NCBI GenBank assembly: GCA_902761715.1
Contig: CACWLK010000012.1
Location: forward strand, 20,899-84,898
Reading direction: 5' to 3'
DNA from: an uncultured Rhodospirillales bacterium
GTDB lineage: Bacteria > Pseudomonadota > Alphaproteobacteria > RF32 > CAG-239
DNA length: 64,000 bases
A model generated the notes under the pieces. That model was not told where the DNA came from. It ran no database searches and was given only the letters and a program-made list of their open reading frames with translations. Of the stretch, positions 7,956-16,324 are shown one piece after another. Each line of letters opens with the position of its first letter. The stretch's first letter is position 1. A program made the position numbers and the translations under genes.

Positions 7956-9662
7956 ATGGAAGAGCAAAAACAAATACGATGCGCAATTTATACCCGCAAA
8001 TCAACTGATGAAGGTCTTGAAAAAGAATTCAACACACTTGAAGCCCAACGTGAGGCCGGGGAAAACTTCGTAATGAGTATGAAGCATCAAGGTTGGGTGA
8101 TTCTGCCCGATCATTATGATGATGGAGGCTTTAGCGGTGGTAACCTTAAAAGACCTGCATTAAAAAGATTGATGGCTGACGTTGAGAAAGGCAAAGTGGA
8201 CATGATCGTTGTCTATAAGATAGACCGTTTAACACGTTCACTTCTTGATTTTGCACAGTTAGTACAGACCTTTGAAAAGAATAATTGCTCTTTTGTATCT
8301 GTCACACAGCATTTTAATACTTGCGATTCCATGGGCAAGCTAACATTAAACATCCTGTTGTCATTTGCACAATTTGAGCGTGAACTTGGAGCTGAGCGCG
8401 TACGTGATAAAATTGCGGCTAGTAAGAAAAAAGGAATGTGGACCGGTGGTCCGGCTCCATTAGGATATGATATAAAAGAAAAGAAGCTTATTATAAATCA
8501 GGAAGAAGCAGAAGTCGTAAAATTTATATTTGACGATTACTTGAAGACAAAATCACAACTTCAAACGATGAAAAATGTAAATGAAAAAGGATACAAACCA
8601 AAGACACGAGTTACAAAAACAGGAAGAGTTGCATCAAAAGGTCGTTTCAACCATTCAATGATAAGTAATATATTAAGCAACCCTATTTACATTGGTATGG
8701 TAGCATATAAAGACACTCTTTACGAAGGACAACACAAAGGAATCATTGACAAGGCTGTTTGGGATAATGTAGCAGACCTAAAAAAAAGTAATATTGGCTC
8801 AGGATTTTCTTCACAAAAATCTGAAAAAGTAGCACTTCTTAAAGGGCTTTTAGAGTGTGAATGTTGTGGCACAATGACACCAACCAGGAGTAAAAAAGGT
8901 AACAAATACTATGAGTATTACACTTCGAGTAAAGCCGTAAAAGAAGGAGTAAAAACAGTTCACTGCCAAATTGGTAGCATACCAGCCGGGGAAATAGAAT
9001 CATTTGTTCTTGATAAGGTCAAAAAGATATTTCAATCACCGGATCTGCAACAGGCGATGCTTAAAGAATTTGAACGACAAAATGCAAATTACAATGGTGC
9101 CGATGTTAATGCCATAATTAAAGATATAGGAGAAGCTTTTAAATATTTTGAACCAGCAACTATTCACGATTTCATAAAGGAAGTCGTACGAAAAGTTATT
9201 GTCTGCCATGACCATATCGAAATAAAATTAAAACCTCTCAGCGCGGCATTGTTTGAAGATGGAACTCTTGAGACTGATGAAAATTTTGATGCGAAACAGC
9301 TTGAACTTAAATACCCAATTAGATTTGGGCGCAAGCGTGGTCGGGTTTTAATCATCGAACCAACCCCGCGAAGCTCTGACCAAGGTGAGCGTGATAGTAA
9401 ACTGTATACTGCTGTCACACAGGCCTTTTACTGGAAACAACAAATGGAAGAAAGACACATAACTCTAACCGAATTAGCCAAGCAAGAACACACAGACCGA
9501 GGATACATGGGGCAAATTCTTAAACTCACAACACTAGCTCCAGACATTGTTATGGCTATTATAGAGGGGCGACAGCCTAAGCTCCTGACAACCCGTGGTT
9601 TAATTAGAGGACACTTCCCTTACATATGGGAGGATCAGCGGAGAGAGCTCGGTTTTAAATAA
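7956..9662 (+). CDS. large serine recombinase (element integrase)
   Basis: A 568-aa site-specific recombinase. The N-terminal resolvase domain has YTRKSTDEG with catalytic S16, then KVDMIVVYKIDRLTRS and an LSFAQFERELGAERVRDKIAASK helix. A recombinase domain follows (about 165-270), then a zinc-ribbon-like part (CECCG near 305 and a later Cys) and a long C-terminal extension. It lies about 0.9 kb from the left direct repeat and is the natural integrase of the prophage. However, a 99-bp duplicated att is far longer than serine integrases normally leave. Confidence 0.92.
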   Translation: MEEQKQIRCAIYTRKSTDEGLEKEFNTLEAQREAGENFVMSMKHQGWVILPDHYDDGGFSGGNLKRPALKRLMADVEKGKVDMIVVYKIDRLTRSLLDFAQLVQTFEKNNCSFVSVTQHFNTCDSMGKLTLNILLSFAQFERELGAERVRDKIAASKKKGMWTGGPAPLGYDIKEKKLIINQEEAEVVKFIFDDYLKTKSQLQTMKNVNEKGYKPKTRVTKTGRVASKGRFNHSMISNILSNPIYIGMVAYKDTLYEGQHKGIIDKAVWDNVADLKKSNIGSGFSSQKSEKVALLKGLLECECCGTMTPTRSKKGNKYYEYYTSSKAVKEGVKTVHCQIGSIPAGEIESFVLDKVKKIFQSPDLQQAMLKEFERQNANYNGADVNAIIKDIGEAFKYFEPATIHDFIKEVVRKVIVCHDHIEIKLKPLSAALFEDGTLETDENFDAKQLELKYPIRFGRKRGRVLIIEPTPRSSDQGERDSKLYTAVTQAFYWKQQMEERHITLTELAKQEHTDRGYMGQILKLTTLAPDIVMAIIEGRQPKLLTTRGLIRGHFPYIWEDQRRELGFK

Positions 9663-9682
9663 AATAACCACCTTATTTATAC

Positions 9683-9712
9683 CTATGTATGTGTTAAACC
9701 TGCATAGGTATT
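9683..9712 (+). terminator. stem-loop after integrase, possible terminator
   Basis: ACCTATG...CATAGGT forms a 7-bp stem with a ~12-nt loop 20 nt after the integrase stop. The downstream T-run is weak (ATTTCC), so termination is only possible. Confidence 0.4.
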
Positions 9713-9770
9713 TCCTGTATATAGGATTTTCAACCCTGCATTGAAAGAATCTGAACTTATGAATATATAG

Positions 9771-9797
9771 CCTTTTGTATTAATCATTAACAAAAGG
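9771..9797 (+). promoter_or_regulatory. Shine-Dalgarno-sequestering hairpin
   Basis: CCTTTTGT (9771-9778) and ACAAAAGG (9790-9797) form an 8-bp stem. The AAAGG arm is the ribosome-binding site of the gene starting at 9805. The same arms recur at 10346-10371, and a shorter version occurs at 7356-7367. Confidence 0.6.
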
Positions 9798-9804
9798 TTA
9801 AAAA

Positions 9805-10308
9805 ATGACACAAAATTTATTTAATGGACTACCCCCTAAAGTAGTCACATATATAAAAGTGCACTTGCGATTTTTATATTCAACAGGACTTTTTAATTAT
9901 CAGGAACGAGAGGACTTAATACAAGATTTAGTCCTCTTTTATTTAGAGTTTTTGCGAAAGCGAGGAGATGACATCTCAGATAACTTATTGTTTATGGCTA
10001 TTAAGTCAAAAGCAATGCATTTAAGTCGCGCCCGGTTGCAAGAAATGCAATCGGGTTTTTTGAATCAGGAATCATTAAATGATATGTATGAAAATAAGGG
10101 CTTTGAGCCCGAAGCAAATTTTTCGTTGGCTGATTTAGAAACGAAGATGACCATTCGTGAAGTAACATCTCAATTGTCCGAAAAAGAGCAAAAATTTATT
10201 AAACTCTTGGAATTTGGGGAGACAACGAGGTCTGCTCGGCGCAAGGCAAAAGTTTCTAACAATGTTGTTGAAAATATTAGGAAAAAACTAAAAAAGAAAA
10301 AATTTTGA
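9805..10308 (+). CDS. sigma-like / HTH phage regulator
   Basis: A 167-aa protein organised like a sigma-70-family (ECF-like) factor. It has a helical N-terminal region with EREDLIQDLVLFYLEFL, similar to region 2.1, and a C-terminal LSEKEQKFIKLLEFGETTRSARRKAKVSNNVVENIRKKLKKK, which looks like region 4 with a helix-turn-helix and a very basic end. It probably controls phage transcription. Weak similarity only, so a DNA-binding late regulator of another type is also possible. Its stop abuts the second 43-bp repeat. Confidence 0.55.
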   Translation: MTQNLFNGLPPKVVTYIKVHLRFLYSTGLFNYQEREDLIQDLVLFYLEFLRKRGDDISDNLLFMAIKSKAMHLSRARLQEMQSGFLNQESLNDMYENKGFEPEANFSLADLETKMTIREVTSQLSEKEQKFIKLLEFGETTRSARRKAKVSNNVVENIRKKLKKKKF

Positions 10309-10350
10309 ATTTTTTTGAGACCGTTTTTCGATTTTCGGGAATTTACCTTT
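10308..10350 (+). repeat. 43-bp early-gene leader repeat, copy 2
   Basis: Second copy of the 7318-7360 repeat with one mismatch. It begins at the stop codon of the sigma-like gene and leads into the hairpin before the gene at 10380. Confidence 0.85.
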
Positions 10351-10371
10351 TGTATCAACCTAAACAAAAGG
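10346..10371 (+). promoter_or_regulatory. Shine-Dalgarno-sequestering hairpin
   Basis: CCTTTTGT (10346-10353) pairs with ACAAAAGG (10364-10371), which contains the ribosome-binding site of the gene at 10380. The two arms are the same as at 9771-9797, but the loops differ. Confidence 0.6.
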
Positions 10372-10379
10372 AGAAAAAA

Positions 10380-10616
10380 ATGGTTAAGAATACAAAAACT
10401 GTATATGAAATTATCCAAAATATCCCAGTCGAAAGCATGATTGCCCTCTCTTTTACACAGTTACGTGAATTTGAAGCAGAACTGAAGGAGGAAGTCATTG
10501 CGCATACCCTCAAGCACAGAGAAAAGACCAAGCAATACCACCGCGCAGTTCTGGCCCTGCGGTGGGTTCGTGGCGTTATCCGGATTAAAAGCATGGGAGA
10601 AAAGAAAGGAGCCTAA
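10380..10616 (+). CDS. small phage protein of unknown function
   Basis: A 78-aa, mostly helical and basic-ended protein. The start at 10380 follows AAAGGAG; the longer frame from 10305 overlaps the leader hairpin and is unlikely. The central LTQLREFEAELKEEVI-type stretch could form a coiled coil. It precedes the replication-like gene by 1 nt and is presumably an early phage gene. No family recognised. Confidence 0.6.
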   Translation: MVKNTKTVYEIIQNIPVESMIALSFTQLREFEAELKEEVIAHTLKHREKTKQYHRAVLALRWVRGVIRIKSMGEKKGA

Positions 10617-10617
10617 A

Positions 10618-11325
10618 ATGGAAAAAAAGACAACTATTTTGCTCGATACTGCCGGTTTTCTTGCTGCTGTGCATAACTATAAGAAAAGTGAAATCGCAGA
10701 TTTAATTGTTGCGCTGTGCGAATTTAATTTATACGGTTGCACTTCTGTAAAATTAACGGACATGAAAAAAATTCACTTTGATGCGATTCAAGAAGTAATT
10801 GAATTGCGCAATTCGCGTTGGCTTAAAACATGCGAGATTAACGCGCAAAACGCAAAAAAGCGAACAGCAAATCGCAAAGCGACCGCTGAGCGAAATTCAA
10901 GCGAGCCACCTGGACCAGCGCAAACCGACCGCTCGGAAGATAAAGAGAGAGATAAAGAGAACGATAGTGAACTAGATGAAGATAAAGAGTCCGATAATGA
11001 TTTTATAAATAAAAAAGATAGAAATAAAGAGGCGGAAAATGTGGATAAGTCCCGATACGTAGGTGCTCCGAGTGTTGAAGAAGTAGCGATTTATTGCAAG
11101 GAAAGTGGTTATACCATCGACCCGGTGGCGTTTGTGAAGTGGAATTCTGACCGAGGTTGGATGAATGGCAAGAAATACATCGCGCTGGATTGGCGAAAAG
11201 CTGTCCGGAAATGGTTTTGTAAAGAAAACGGTTTGTCCTACTCCGAAATGGAGAGCATGACTGACATCTGTCACGATATGCTCAGCAAGGTAAAGGGGGC
11301 GCAAGATGAAGCCAATCACACCTGA
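10618..11325 (+). CDS. phage replication-type protein (DUF6291-like)
   Basis: A 235-aa protein. Residues 1-75 resemble the helical DUF6291-type domain of phage replication proteins (TAGFLAAVHNYKKSEIADLIVALCEFNLYG). Residues 80-140 are a low-complexity charged linker rich in D/E/K/R/S. The C-terminal part holds VEEVAIYCKESGYTIDPV and WNSDRGWMNGKKYIALDWRKAVRKW, typical of the C-terminal module of phage replisome organiser proteins. It probably loads the host helicase at the phage origin. The start is set by ATG at 10618; the upstream frame overlaps the previous gene. Confidence 0.6.
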   Translation: MEKKTTILLDTAGFLAAVHNYKKSEIADLIVALCEFNLYGCTSVKLTDMKKIHFDAIQEVIELRNSRWLKTCEINAQNAKKRTANRKATAERNSSEPPGPAQTDRSEDKERDKENDSELDEDKESDNDFINKKDRNKEAENVDKSRYVGAPSVEEVAIYCKESGYTIDPVAFVKWNSDRGWMNGKKYIALDWRKAVRKWFCKENGLSYSEMESMTDICHDMLSKVKGAQDEANHT

Positions 11326-11728
11326 ACAAATCAAAAATGATCTAGAAACAGCGGCTTATGTAGAGCGGCTCATGCCTCCGGTACGACCTCCAAAATATCG
11401 GTGCTGTATGCCGGACGTTGTCTATACTCCGCAAGAGATTGCGTTCATGGACCGCCGCCCGGTACCGCCGCGCCCAACTCAAGAACAAATTGCCATCTGG
11501 GAAAAGGTAATTTTACAATGGTTGCCTATTCTTGATGTTGAAGAAAGGAGTCTCGTCTGGAAGCGAGCCTGTCACATACCTTGGAAGTTACTTTGTCGGG
11601 ATTTTGGTCTCTCTAGGCCGCAACTGAATATCGTGTATTCTCGAATAATCAATTATTTACACGGTTACCTAACAGGAAAAATGTCTAGACATAAAAAGAC
11701 AAGACATTTTCAAAAAAAAGTGCTATGA
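11306..11728 (+). CDS. DUF6362-like phage HTH protein
   Basis: A 140-aa protein overlapping the previous gene by 20 nt. The N-terminus is Pro-rich (MPPVRPPKYRCCMP). The C-terminal half contains LVWKRACHIPWKLLCRDFGLSRPQLNIVYSRIINYL, which reads as a helix-turn-helix and matches the DUF6362 pattern of alphaproteobacterial phages. It is probably a small DNA-binding early protein. Near its end an inverted repeat (AAAATGTCT...AGACATTTT) overlaps the coding sequence. Confidence 0.6.
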   Translation: MKPITPEQIKNDLETAAYVERLMPPVRPPKYRCCMPDVVYTPQEIAFMDRRPVPPRPTQEQIAIWEKVILQWLPILDVEERSLVWKRACHIPWKLLCRDFGLSRPQLNIVYSRIINYLHGYLTGKMSRHKKTRHFQKKVL

Positions 11729-11796
11729 ATCTTGGTATAATCGCGAGTGAGTGTGTAAACAAGCATTCCGATTATATTTTTATCTCGATGAAACAT

Positions 11797-11827
11797 ACCC
11801 CGCCGGTGGCAAACTGGCGGGTTTTTT
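11797..11827 (+). terminator. Rho-independent terminator
   Basis: CCCGCCgGT...GGCGGG plus TTTTTT ends the early gene block. The ~110 nt after it, up to the MetK gene, hold a CCTC...GAGG hairpin and a TATAAT at 11916-11921 that may be a promoter -10 element, though no good -35 is visible. Confidence 0.85.
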
Positions 11828-11943
11828 GTTGTTGCAAATCATCTTAAAATCTGCCATAATCAGAGCAACCTCGTCCGGTGATGAGGTGATGTGGATTTAG
11901 GCCAACTTGTCCTACTATAATGGACTAAACAGGAGAAAAACTT

Positions 11944-12990
11944 ATGCTGAAAACAGCTGAAGCGGTGTCTATCGGCCACCCGGATAAAACAGCCGATTAC
12001 ATTTCAAGTTACATTTTAGACAGACTTATCGAGCAGGATCCACGCGTTCATTACGCTGTGGAAGTTATGATCAAAGATAACTGCGTTATGCTCGGTGGTG
12101 AGGTCAAAGGTTCGGTAGATATGTCAGACATCGAAACATATGTCTGCAATGCCCTCCGAGAAATCGGTTATGATGAACATTACTCAGACATATGGAAAAA
12201 TTATGCCATAGATGTTCGACATATAGAGGTCATAAACAAAATCGGGGTCCAATCGGCCGACATTAACCAAGGTGTCGAGCGCGATGGATGGGGAGATCAA
12301 GGCGTGTTTGTGGGCTATGCCTGCAAAGGCCCGGCTCTCATCAACCGCGAGTTATGGCTGGCACGTAAACTAAATGATGCTCTTTATGAACATGCAAAGA
12401 CATCATCTAACCTTGGCCTCGACATAAAAACACAAATTACCATAGATGATGCAACCGGTGACATAGTGACGGCCATAGTTGCCATACCTATGTTAGAGCC
12501 GGAAGACATCAAACCATTTGTCGTTGATGCGCTCGGTCAAGAGCCAAAGTCCATCATCGTGAATGGCACAGGCATTTATCAATTCCATTCATCCATTGCT
12601 GACTGTGGTATTACCGGTCGGAAATTGGCGTGCGACTTCTACTCTACCGCCTGTCCGATTGGCGGTGGTTCGCCATGGACCAAGGACCCGAGCAAGGCAG
12701 ACTTAACCTTGAATGTCTACGCCCGTTACCTTGCAACAGAACATCTTGGTGACAATGATGAGTGCTTCGTTTACCTTTCATCTTGCATTGGCAAGTCTGA
12801 ACTGCCCAGCGGCTTGATCCGGACCGTTAAGAACGGTGTTGTGACAAACAGTCCGCTTGTTTGCAACCAAAAACCGAACACATTAATCAAGTTCTTCGGC
12901 TTGGATCGACCGATCTACACCAAGTTATGTCGCAAGACTTTGCAGGCGTTGACGATCGTTCCGGTTCAGGATGACAAACTTGTTGCCTAA
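11944..12990 (+). CDS. metK: phage-encoded S-adenosylmethionine synthetase
   Basis: MetK makes S-adenosylmethionine from methionine and ATP. The 348-aa protein keeps the family landmarks: GHPDKTADYISS near residue 12, QSADINQGVERDGWGDQG near 105, and a glycine-rich GGGSPWTKDPSKADLT near 240. It is shorter and clearly more divergent than a housekeeping MetK (about 380-400 aa). A DNA methylase gene lies 263 bp downstream in the same orientation, so it may raise the SAM pool or otherwise support phage DNA methylation. Substitution of some substrate-loop residues cannot be excluded. Confidence 0.87.
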   Translation: MLKTAEAVSIGHPDKTADYISSYILDRLIEQDPRVHYAVEVMIKDNCVMLGGEVKGSVDMSDIETYVCNALREIGYDEHYSDIWKNYAIDVRHIEVINKIGVQSADINQGVERDGWGDQGVFVGYACKGPALINRELWLARKLNDALYEHAKTSSNLGLDIKTQITIDDATGDIVTAIVAIPMLEPEDIKPFVVDALGQEPKSIIVNGTGIYQFHSSIADCGITGRKLACDFYSTACPIGGGSPWTKDPSKADLTLNVYARYLATEHLGDNDECFVYLSSCIGKSELPSGLIRTVKNGVVTNSPLVCNQKPNTLIKFFGLDRPIYTKLCRKTLQALTIVPVQDDKLVA

Positions 12991-13253
12991 CCCCGCAGTT
13001 TCCAGGAAGTTCCGCCAGTTGGTCGCTCAACTTCGAGCGGCCGAGGCCGGCGGGTCCTTCCTCGCTTCGGATCGTATGCGGGGCTCCAAGCCGCGGCATT
13101 TTTCTAGCGAAACACAAAAATTTTGGGTGGTCAGTGGTCACCTAAAAATACAGTAATATCAAGCACTTATAACAGCAACTTAAAATTTTGGGTGGTCACT
13201 TTATTATTTTGGGTGGTCACCCTTTGTTTTATTACACAAATTCAGGAGCAAAA
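12991..13253. other. GC-rich dyad plus three repeats: candidate cos/packaging or regulatory region
   Basis: No convincing gene. 13000-13100 is GC-rich with dyad character (about 13078-13097, GCGGGGCT...AGCCGCGG). It is followed by three direct copies of WTTTTGGGTGGTCA at 13120-13133, 13185-13198 and 13206-13219; the last two are 21 bp apart, two helical turns. A GC-rich segment followed by three repeats is reminiscent of lambda cosN and its cosB R sites, and the terminase here is of the lambda GpA type. The terminase genes, however, lie 3.5 kb downstream. Confidence 0.35.
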
Positions 13254-14528
13254 ATGGAATTTCAACAGAACTTTCCAGTGGATAAACTTATCCCTTACGC
13301 ACGCAACTCGCGCACGCATAATGATGAACAAGTGGCGCAGATTATGGCCAGTATTAAGGAGTTCGGCTTTACTAACCCGATCCTTATCGGCTCGGATAAC
13401 GTCATCATTGCCGGGCATGGCAGACTTTTGGCGGCCCAACGCCTGGGAATGACAGAAGTCCCAGTCATTGTCTTACCGGACTTAACCGAAACGCAACGCC
13501 GAGCATTGGTCATTGCCGATAACCGGATTGCCCTCAACGCCGGTTGGGATGAAAAGATGTTGGCGTTGGAAATCGGCGAGCTGAAGGACGAAGACTTTGA
13601 CCTAACTAACCTCGGCTTTACCGATGATGAACTAAAGGCCCTCGAGAACTTTGGCGAAATTCAGGACACCGGTAACACCGAAGATGATGAGGTACCTGAG
13701 GCACCGGTCGAACCTACCTCCAAGCATGGCGACGTTTGGCAGTTGGGAAACCACCGGTTGATGTGCGGCGACACGACCATGATAGACGATTTCAAAAAGT
13801 TAATGCAAAACGACGTGGCCGACATGATCTTTACCGACCCGCCATACAATGTTAATTACGGCGCAACGATGAAAGACAAACTCCGTTATCACACCAGTCC
13901 GAACCATGGCCGCACTATTATGAACGATAACCTGGGCGAAGATTTCGAGCAGTTCCTTTACGATGCCTGCACCAATATGCTGATGTATTGCAAAGGTGCC
14001 GCCTACGTTTGCATGAGTTCGTCCGAACTTCACACCCTTTACTCGGCATTTGTGAAAGCCGGCGGCAAATGGTCAACCTTTATCATTTGGGCCAAGAACA
14101 CCTTTACCTTGGGCCGGGCTGACTATCAGCGGCAATATGAACCTATCCTCTACGGCTGGGTGAGCGACAAGCCTCACTATTGGTGTGGTGACCGGAACCA
14201 GTCCGACATTTGGGAATATAACAAGCCACAGCACAATGACCTGCATCCTACAATGAAACCGGTCGAGCTTGTTGAGCGCGCTATCAACAACAGTTCCAAG
14301 GTTGGCGAGATTGTTTTGGACGGATTTGGCGGTTCCGGGTCGACTTTAATCGCCTGTGAGAAGACCGGTCGAGTCGCAAGACTGATGGAATTGGACCCGA
14401 AATACTGCGATGTTATCGTGAAAAGATGGGAAGATTGGACCGGAAAAAAGGCTGTTCTGTTAGAAAGTGGCGAAATATCAAAAAATAATGCAGAAACAAG
14501 CACTTATAATGCAGAATTAACTGGATAA
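13254..14528 (+). CDS. ParB-like / DNA methyltransferase (beta-class N4/N6) fusion
   Basis: A 424-aa protein. Residues 1-100 are a ParB/Srx-like domain (ADNRIALNAGWDEKML, IIAGHGRLLAAQRLG). Residues ~165-410 are an N6-adenine or N4-cytosine methylase with catalytic TDPPYNVNYG before the SAM-binding FGGSGSTL, the order of the beta class. The start at 13254 follows AGGAG. Such fusions are common in tailed phages and probably modify phage DNA against host restriction. The upstream MetK gene suggests a linked supply of methyl donor. Codon use matches the neighbouring phage genes. Confidence 0.9.
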   Translation: MEFQQNFPVDKLIPYARNSRTHNDEQVAQIMASIKEFGFTNPILIGSDNVIIAGHGRLLAAQRLGMTEVPVIVLPDLTETQRRALVIADNRIALNAGWDEKMLALEIGELKDEDFDLTNLGFTDDELKALENFGEIQDTGNTEDDEVPEAPVEPTSKHGDVWQLGNHRLMCGDTTMIDDFKKLMQNDVADMIFTDPPYNVNYGATMKDKLRYHTSPNHGRTIMNDNLGEDFEQFLYDACTNMLMYCKGAAYVCMSSSELHTLYSAFVKAGGKWSTFIIWAKNTFTLGRADYQRQYEPILYGWVSDKPHYWCGDRNQSDIWEYNKPQHNDLHPTMKPVELVERAINNSSKVGEIVLDGFGGSGSTLIACEKTGRVARLMELDPKYCDVIVKRWEDWTGKKAVLLESGEISKNNAETSTYNAELTG

Positions 14529-14585
14529 TTCTTCGAAAAAGAGCGTTCATTGACTTGTAAGATACAACAGCGAAAGGAAATTAAA

Positions 14586-14897
14586 ATGAAAACAGTTAAA
14601 ACTTACATGGTCCGCAAGCCAAGCGACCTCGACGAAGTAAAGAGCATAACCAGAGCCAACAGCGACAGACTTGAAACTGTGGCGGTGGTTGAAACCATTA
14701 ACCTGACACCGGCCGAACATAAAAGAGTATGCAAGAGCCCATTAAACGACTACGGCTTCTTAAAAGGCAAAGGCGGCTACTGTGATGAGCACGAATACCG
14801 CCAGGTGGTTGAGATAACAGCAGACGGCCAGCCGACACTCTACGCTGACCCGTCAGGATCAAGCTACTGCCGCTACTTAGGCATAGAGGTTAAATAA
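14586..14897 (+). CDS. hypothetical phage protein
   Basis: A 103-aa protein with GGYCDEHEYRQVVEI and SSYCRYLGIEVK near the end. The ATG at 14586 follows GAAAGG with good spacing; the upstream in-frame extension has no ribosome site. It belongs to a run of small genes between the methylase and the terminase. I do not recognise a family with confidence. Confidence 0.6.
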   Translation: MKTVKTYMVRKPSDLDEVKSITRANSDRLETVAVVETINLTPAEHKRVCKSPLNDYGFLKGKGGYCDEHEYRQVVEITADGQPTLYADPSGSSYCRYLGIEVK

Positions 14898-14907
14898 GGA
14901 GGTCGCC

Positions 14908-15204
14908 ATGATGAACAAAAAAGAAAACCTGAACCAAGCCTTTAAGGAACTCCGCAAGCTCGGATACTTCGCAAGACAAAACTTTATGTGCTGTCAGTCC
15001 TGCGCTTGGGCCGCGGTACCAATGCATGCCAAAAAGGTGGTCTTTTATCACAAGCAAGATGCCGACCAGTTAAACGATACCGGTGAATGCTTCCTCGCCT
15101 GGTCCGGTGACCGGGACGAAATCGCCGAAGTCCTGGAACGCAACGGGGTCTTAAAAACAAAACCCGAGAACGAAGCCAAAAGATTTGAAATCAGCATTAA
15201 CTAG
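14908..15204 (+). CDS. DUF6891-like phage protein
   Basis: A 98-aa protein with LGYFARQNFMCCQSCAW and KKVVFYHKQDADQL, the pattern of the DUF6891 family seen in many phages and bacteria. The three clustered cysteines could bind metal. AAGGAGG lies before ATGATG, and either methionine (14908 or 14911) fits. Molecular function unknown. Confidence 0.68.
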   Translation: MMNKKENLNQAFKELRKLGYFARQNFMCCQSCAWAAVPMHAKKVVFYHKQDADQLNDTGECFLAWSGDRDEIAEVLERNGVLKTKPENEAKRFEISIN

Positions 15205-15216
15205 AAAGGAAAAACA

Positions 15217-15708
15217 ATGACTGAGATTTTAAAGACACAAAACAAAACCTGGGGATTTTGGGGAACCGCCAGCAACCATATAGAACATAAAAAGGAAATG
15301 CAGGCATTTTGGGATAAGGCCGCCGAGATAATCCAATCCAAGGGCTTAACCCCGCAACAAACCCTAGGCCTAATGGACAGCCGCTGGGGCCGCCACATCG
15401 CTGACGAGTTCGCCGAGGAGCTCAGCACCAACTTGGAAACATTCGCCTCGGTATTTAAAAGGCAAATGAGCACGATCCGCCTGATTAAAGAATACCGCTA
15501 CTATGTGGACCCGAAAGCATTCCCGGACGTAAAGCCACGCGCTTATGAGAACTTCGCCAAGGATTTAACCAAACTCTGCAAGACTTACGGCGTAACGATA
15601 AAGTGCATCGGCGGTGTGGTCCTGCACTCACAAGACGAAATGAAAAAGCTCCTGGGTTACAGCTCAGACCTGGACAGCGGCGACATATTACCGATTTGGA
15701 GGGATTAA
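15217..15708 (+). CDS. hypothetical phage protein
   Basis: A 163-aa predicted alpha-helical protein beginning MTEILKTQNKTWGFWGT. No motif is recognised. GAAAGG precedes the start. It sits in the same tight series of small genes (1-13 nt gaps) and ends 1 nt before the next. Confidence 0.62.
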   Translation: MTEILKTQNKTWGFWGTASNHIEHKKEMQAFWDKAAEIIQSKGLTPQQTLGLMDSRWGRHIADEFAEELSTNLETFASVFKRQMSTIRLIKEYRYYVDPKAFPDVKPRAYENFAKDLTKLCKTYGVTIKCIGGVVLHSQDEMKKLLGYSSDLDSGDILPIWRD

Positions 15709-15709
15709 A

Positions 15710-16081
15710 ATGTATCAAGAAGTACCTGAAGATTTAATGGTCAAAATTAAAAAGGCCGCCGGCACTATTAACGAACACAACTGTGCGGTTGATACCATGC
15801 TTATCGCTGTTGGAGAAAAATATTATGGTTATCAACCCCAACCTCAGCCGAAGAAAAAGAAATACTGCCAAGTAGCAGATAAGCGGCTGGAGGAACTGAG
15901 CCACACGTTCAACGAGGTCCATGACGGACTGGCAAAAGAGAACATCGAACTCTTGGTTTGCTTTGTGGCTCTAAAAGACGGCGGTGCAACGGTTTTCGTA
16001 TCTCAAGAAGCCGTTAACCGCCGCCTTGACGTATTTAACGAACTTAAAAAAATGGAGGAACAGCATGCCAAAATATCCTGA
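15710..16081 (+). CDS. hypothetical phage protein
   Basis: A 123-aa protein with a Q/P/K-rich linker (YQPQPQPKKKK at about 41-51) between two helical halves. The ATG overlaps a GGAGGG ribosome site in the end of the previous gene. No recognised family. Its 3' end overlaps the start of the next gene by 17 nt. Confidence 0.58.
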   Translation: MYQEVPEDLMVKIKKAAGTINEHNCAVDTMLIAVGEKYYGYQPQPQPKKKKYCQVADKRLEELSHTFNEVHDGLAKENIELLVCFVALKDGGATVFVSQEAVNRRLDVFNELKKMEEQHAKIS

Positions 16082-16262
16082 TATTACGGTCCAGCTGACC
16101 GGTAAAGACGGCAACGCATTTAATATATTAGGTATATGTTTACAGGCTATGCGCCGGGCCGGACTAAGCCAAGAAGAACGCGATGCCTTTCAGGCGGAAG
16201 CGACCTCAGGCAATTACGACCACTTACTTGCTACCTGCATGGAATGGTTTAACGTCGAATAA
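16065..16262 (+). CDS. small hypothetical phage protein
   Basis: A 65-aa protein with ILGICLQAMRRAGLSQEERDAFQAEATSGNYDHLLATCMEWF. This resembles a family of short phage proteins sometimes found near terminase genes. GGAGG sits 6 nt before the ATG, inside the preceding gene. A terminator follows. Confidence 0.6.
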   Translation: MPKYPDITVQLTGKDGNAFNILGICLQAMRRAGLSQEERDAFQAEATSGNYDHLLATCMEWFNVE

Positions 16263-16270
16263 TTGGAAAT

Positions 16271-16309
16271 AAAAAAACTGGGATTTTTTGAAAAATCCTA
16301 GTTTTTTTT
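16271..16309. terminator. bidirectional terminator
   Basis: AAAAAACTGGGA and TCCTAGTTTTTT form a 12-bp stem (one G-T pair) between the convergent genes ending at 16262 and 16325. Confidence 0.85.
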
Positions 16310-16324
16310 GTAAAATCTTAGTCG

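Noticed and set aside
11881..11943. A SAM riboswitch in front of the phage metK
   Set aside because: Only short generic hairpins are visible; no SAM-II or SAM-I core motif can be read.
12971..13156. A 61-codon frame after the phage MetK gene
   Set aside because: No Shine-Dalgarno, crosses a GC-rich dyad and the first repeat, and gives a low-complexity basic product.
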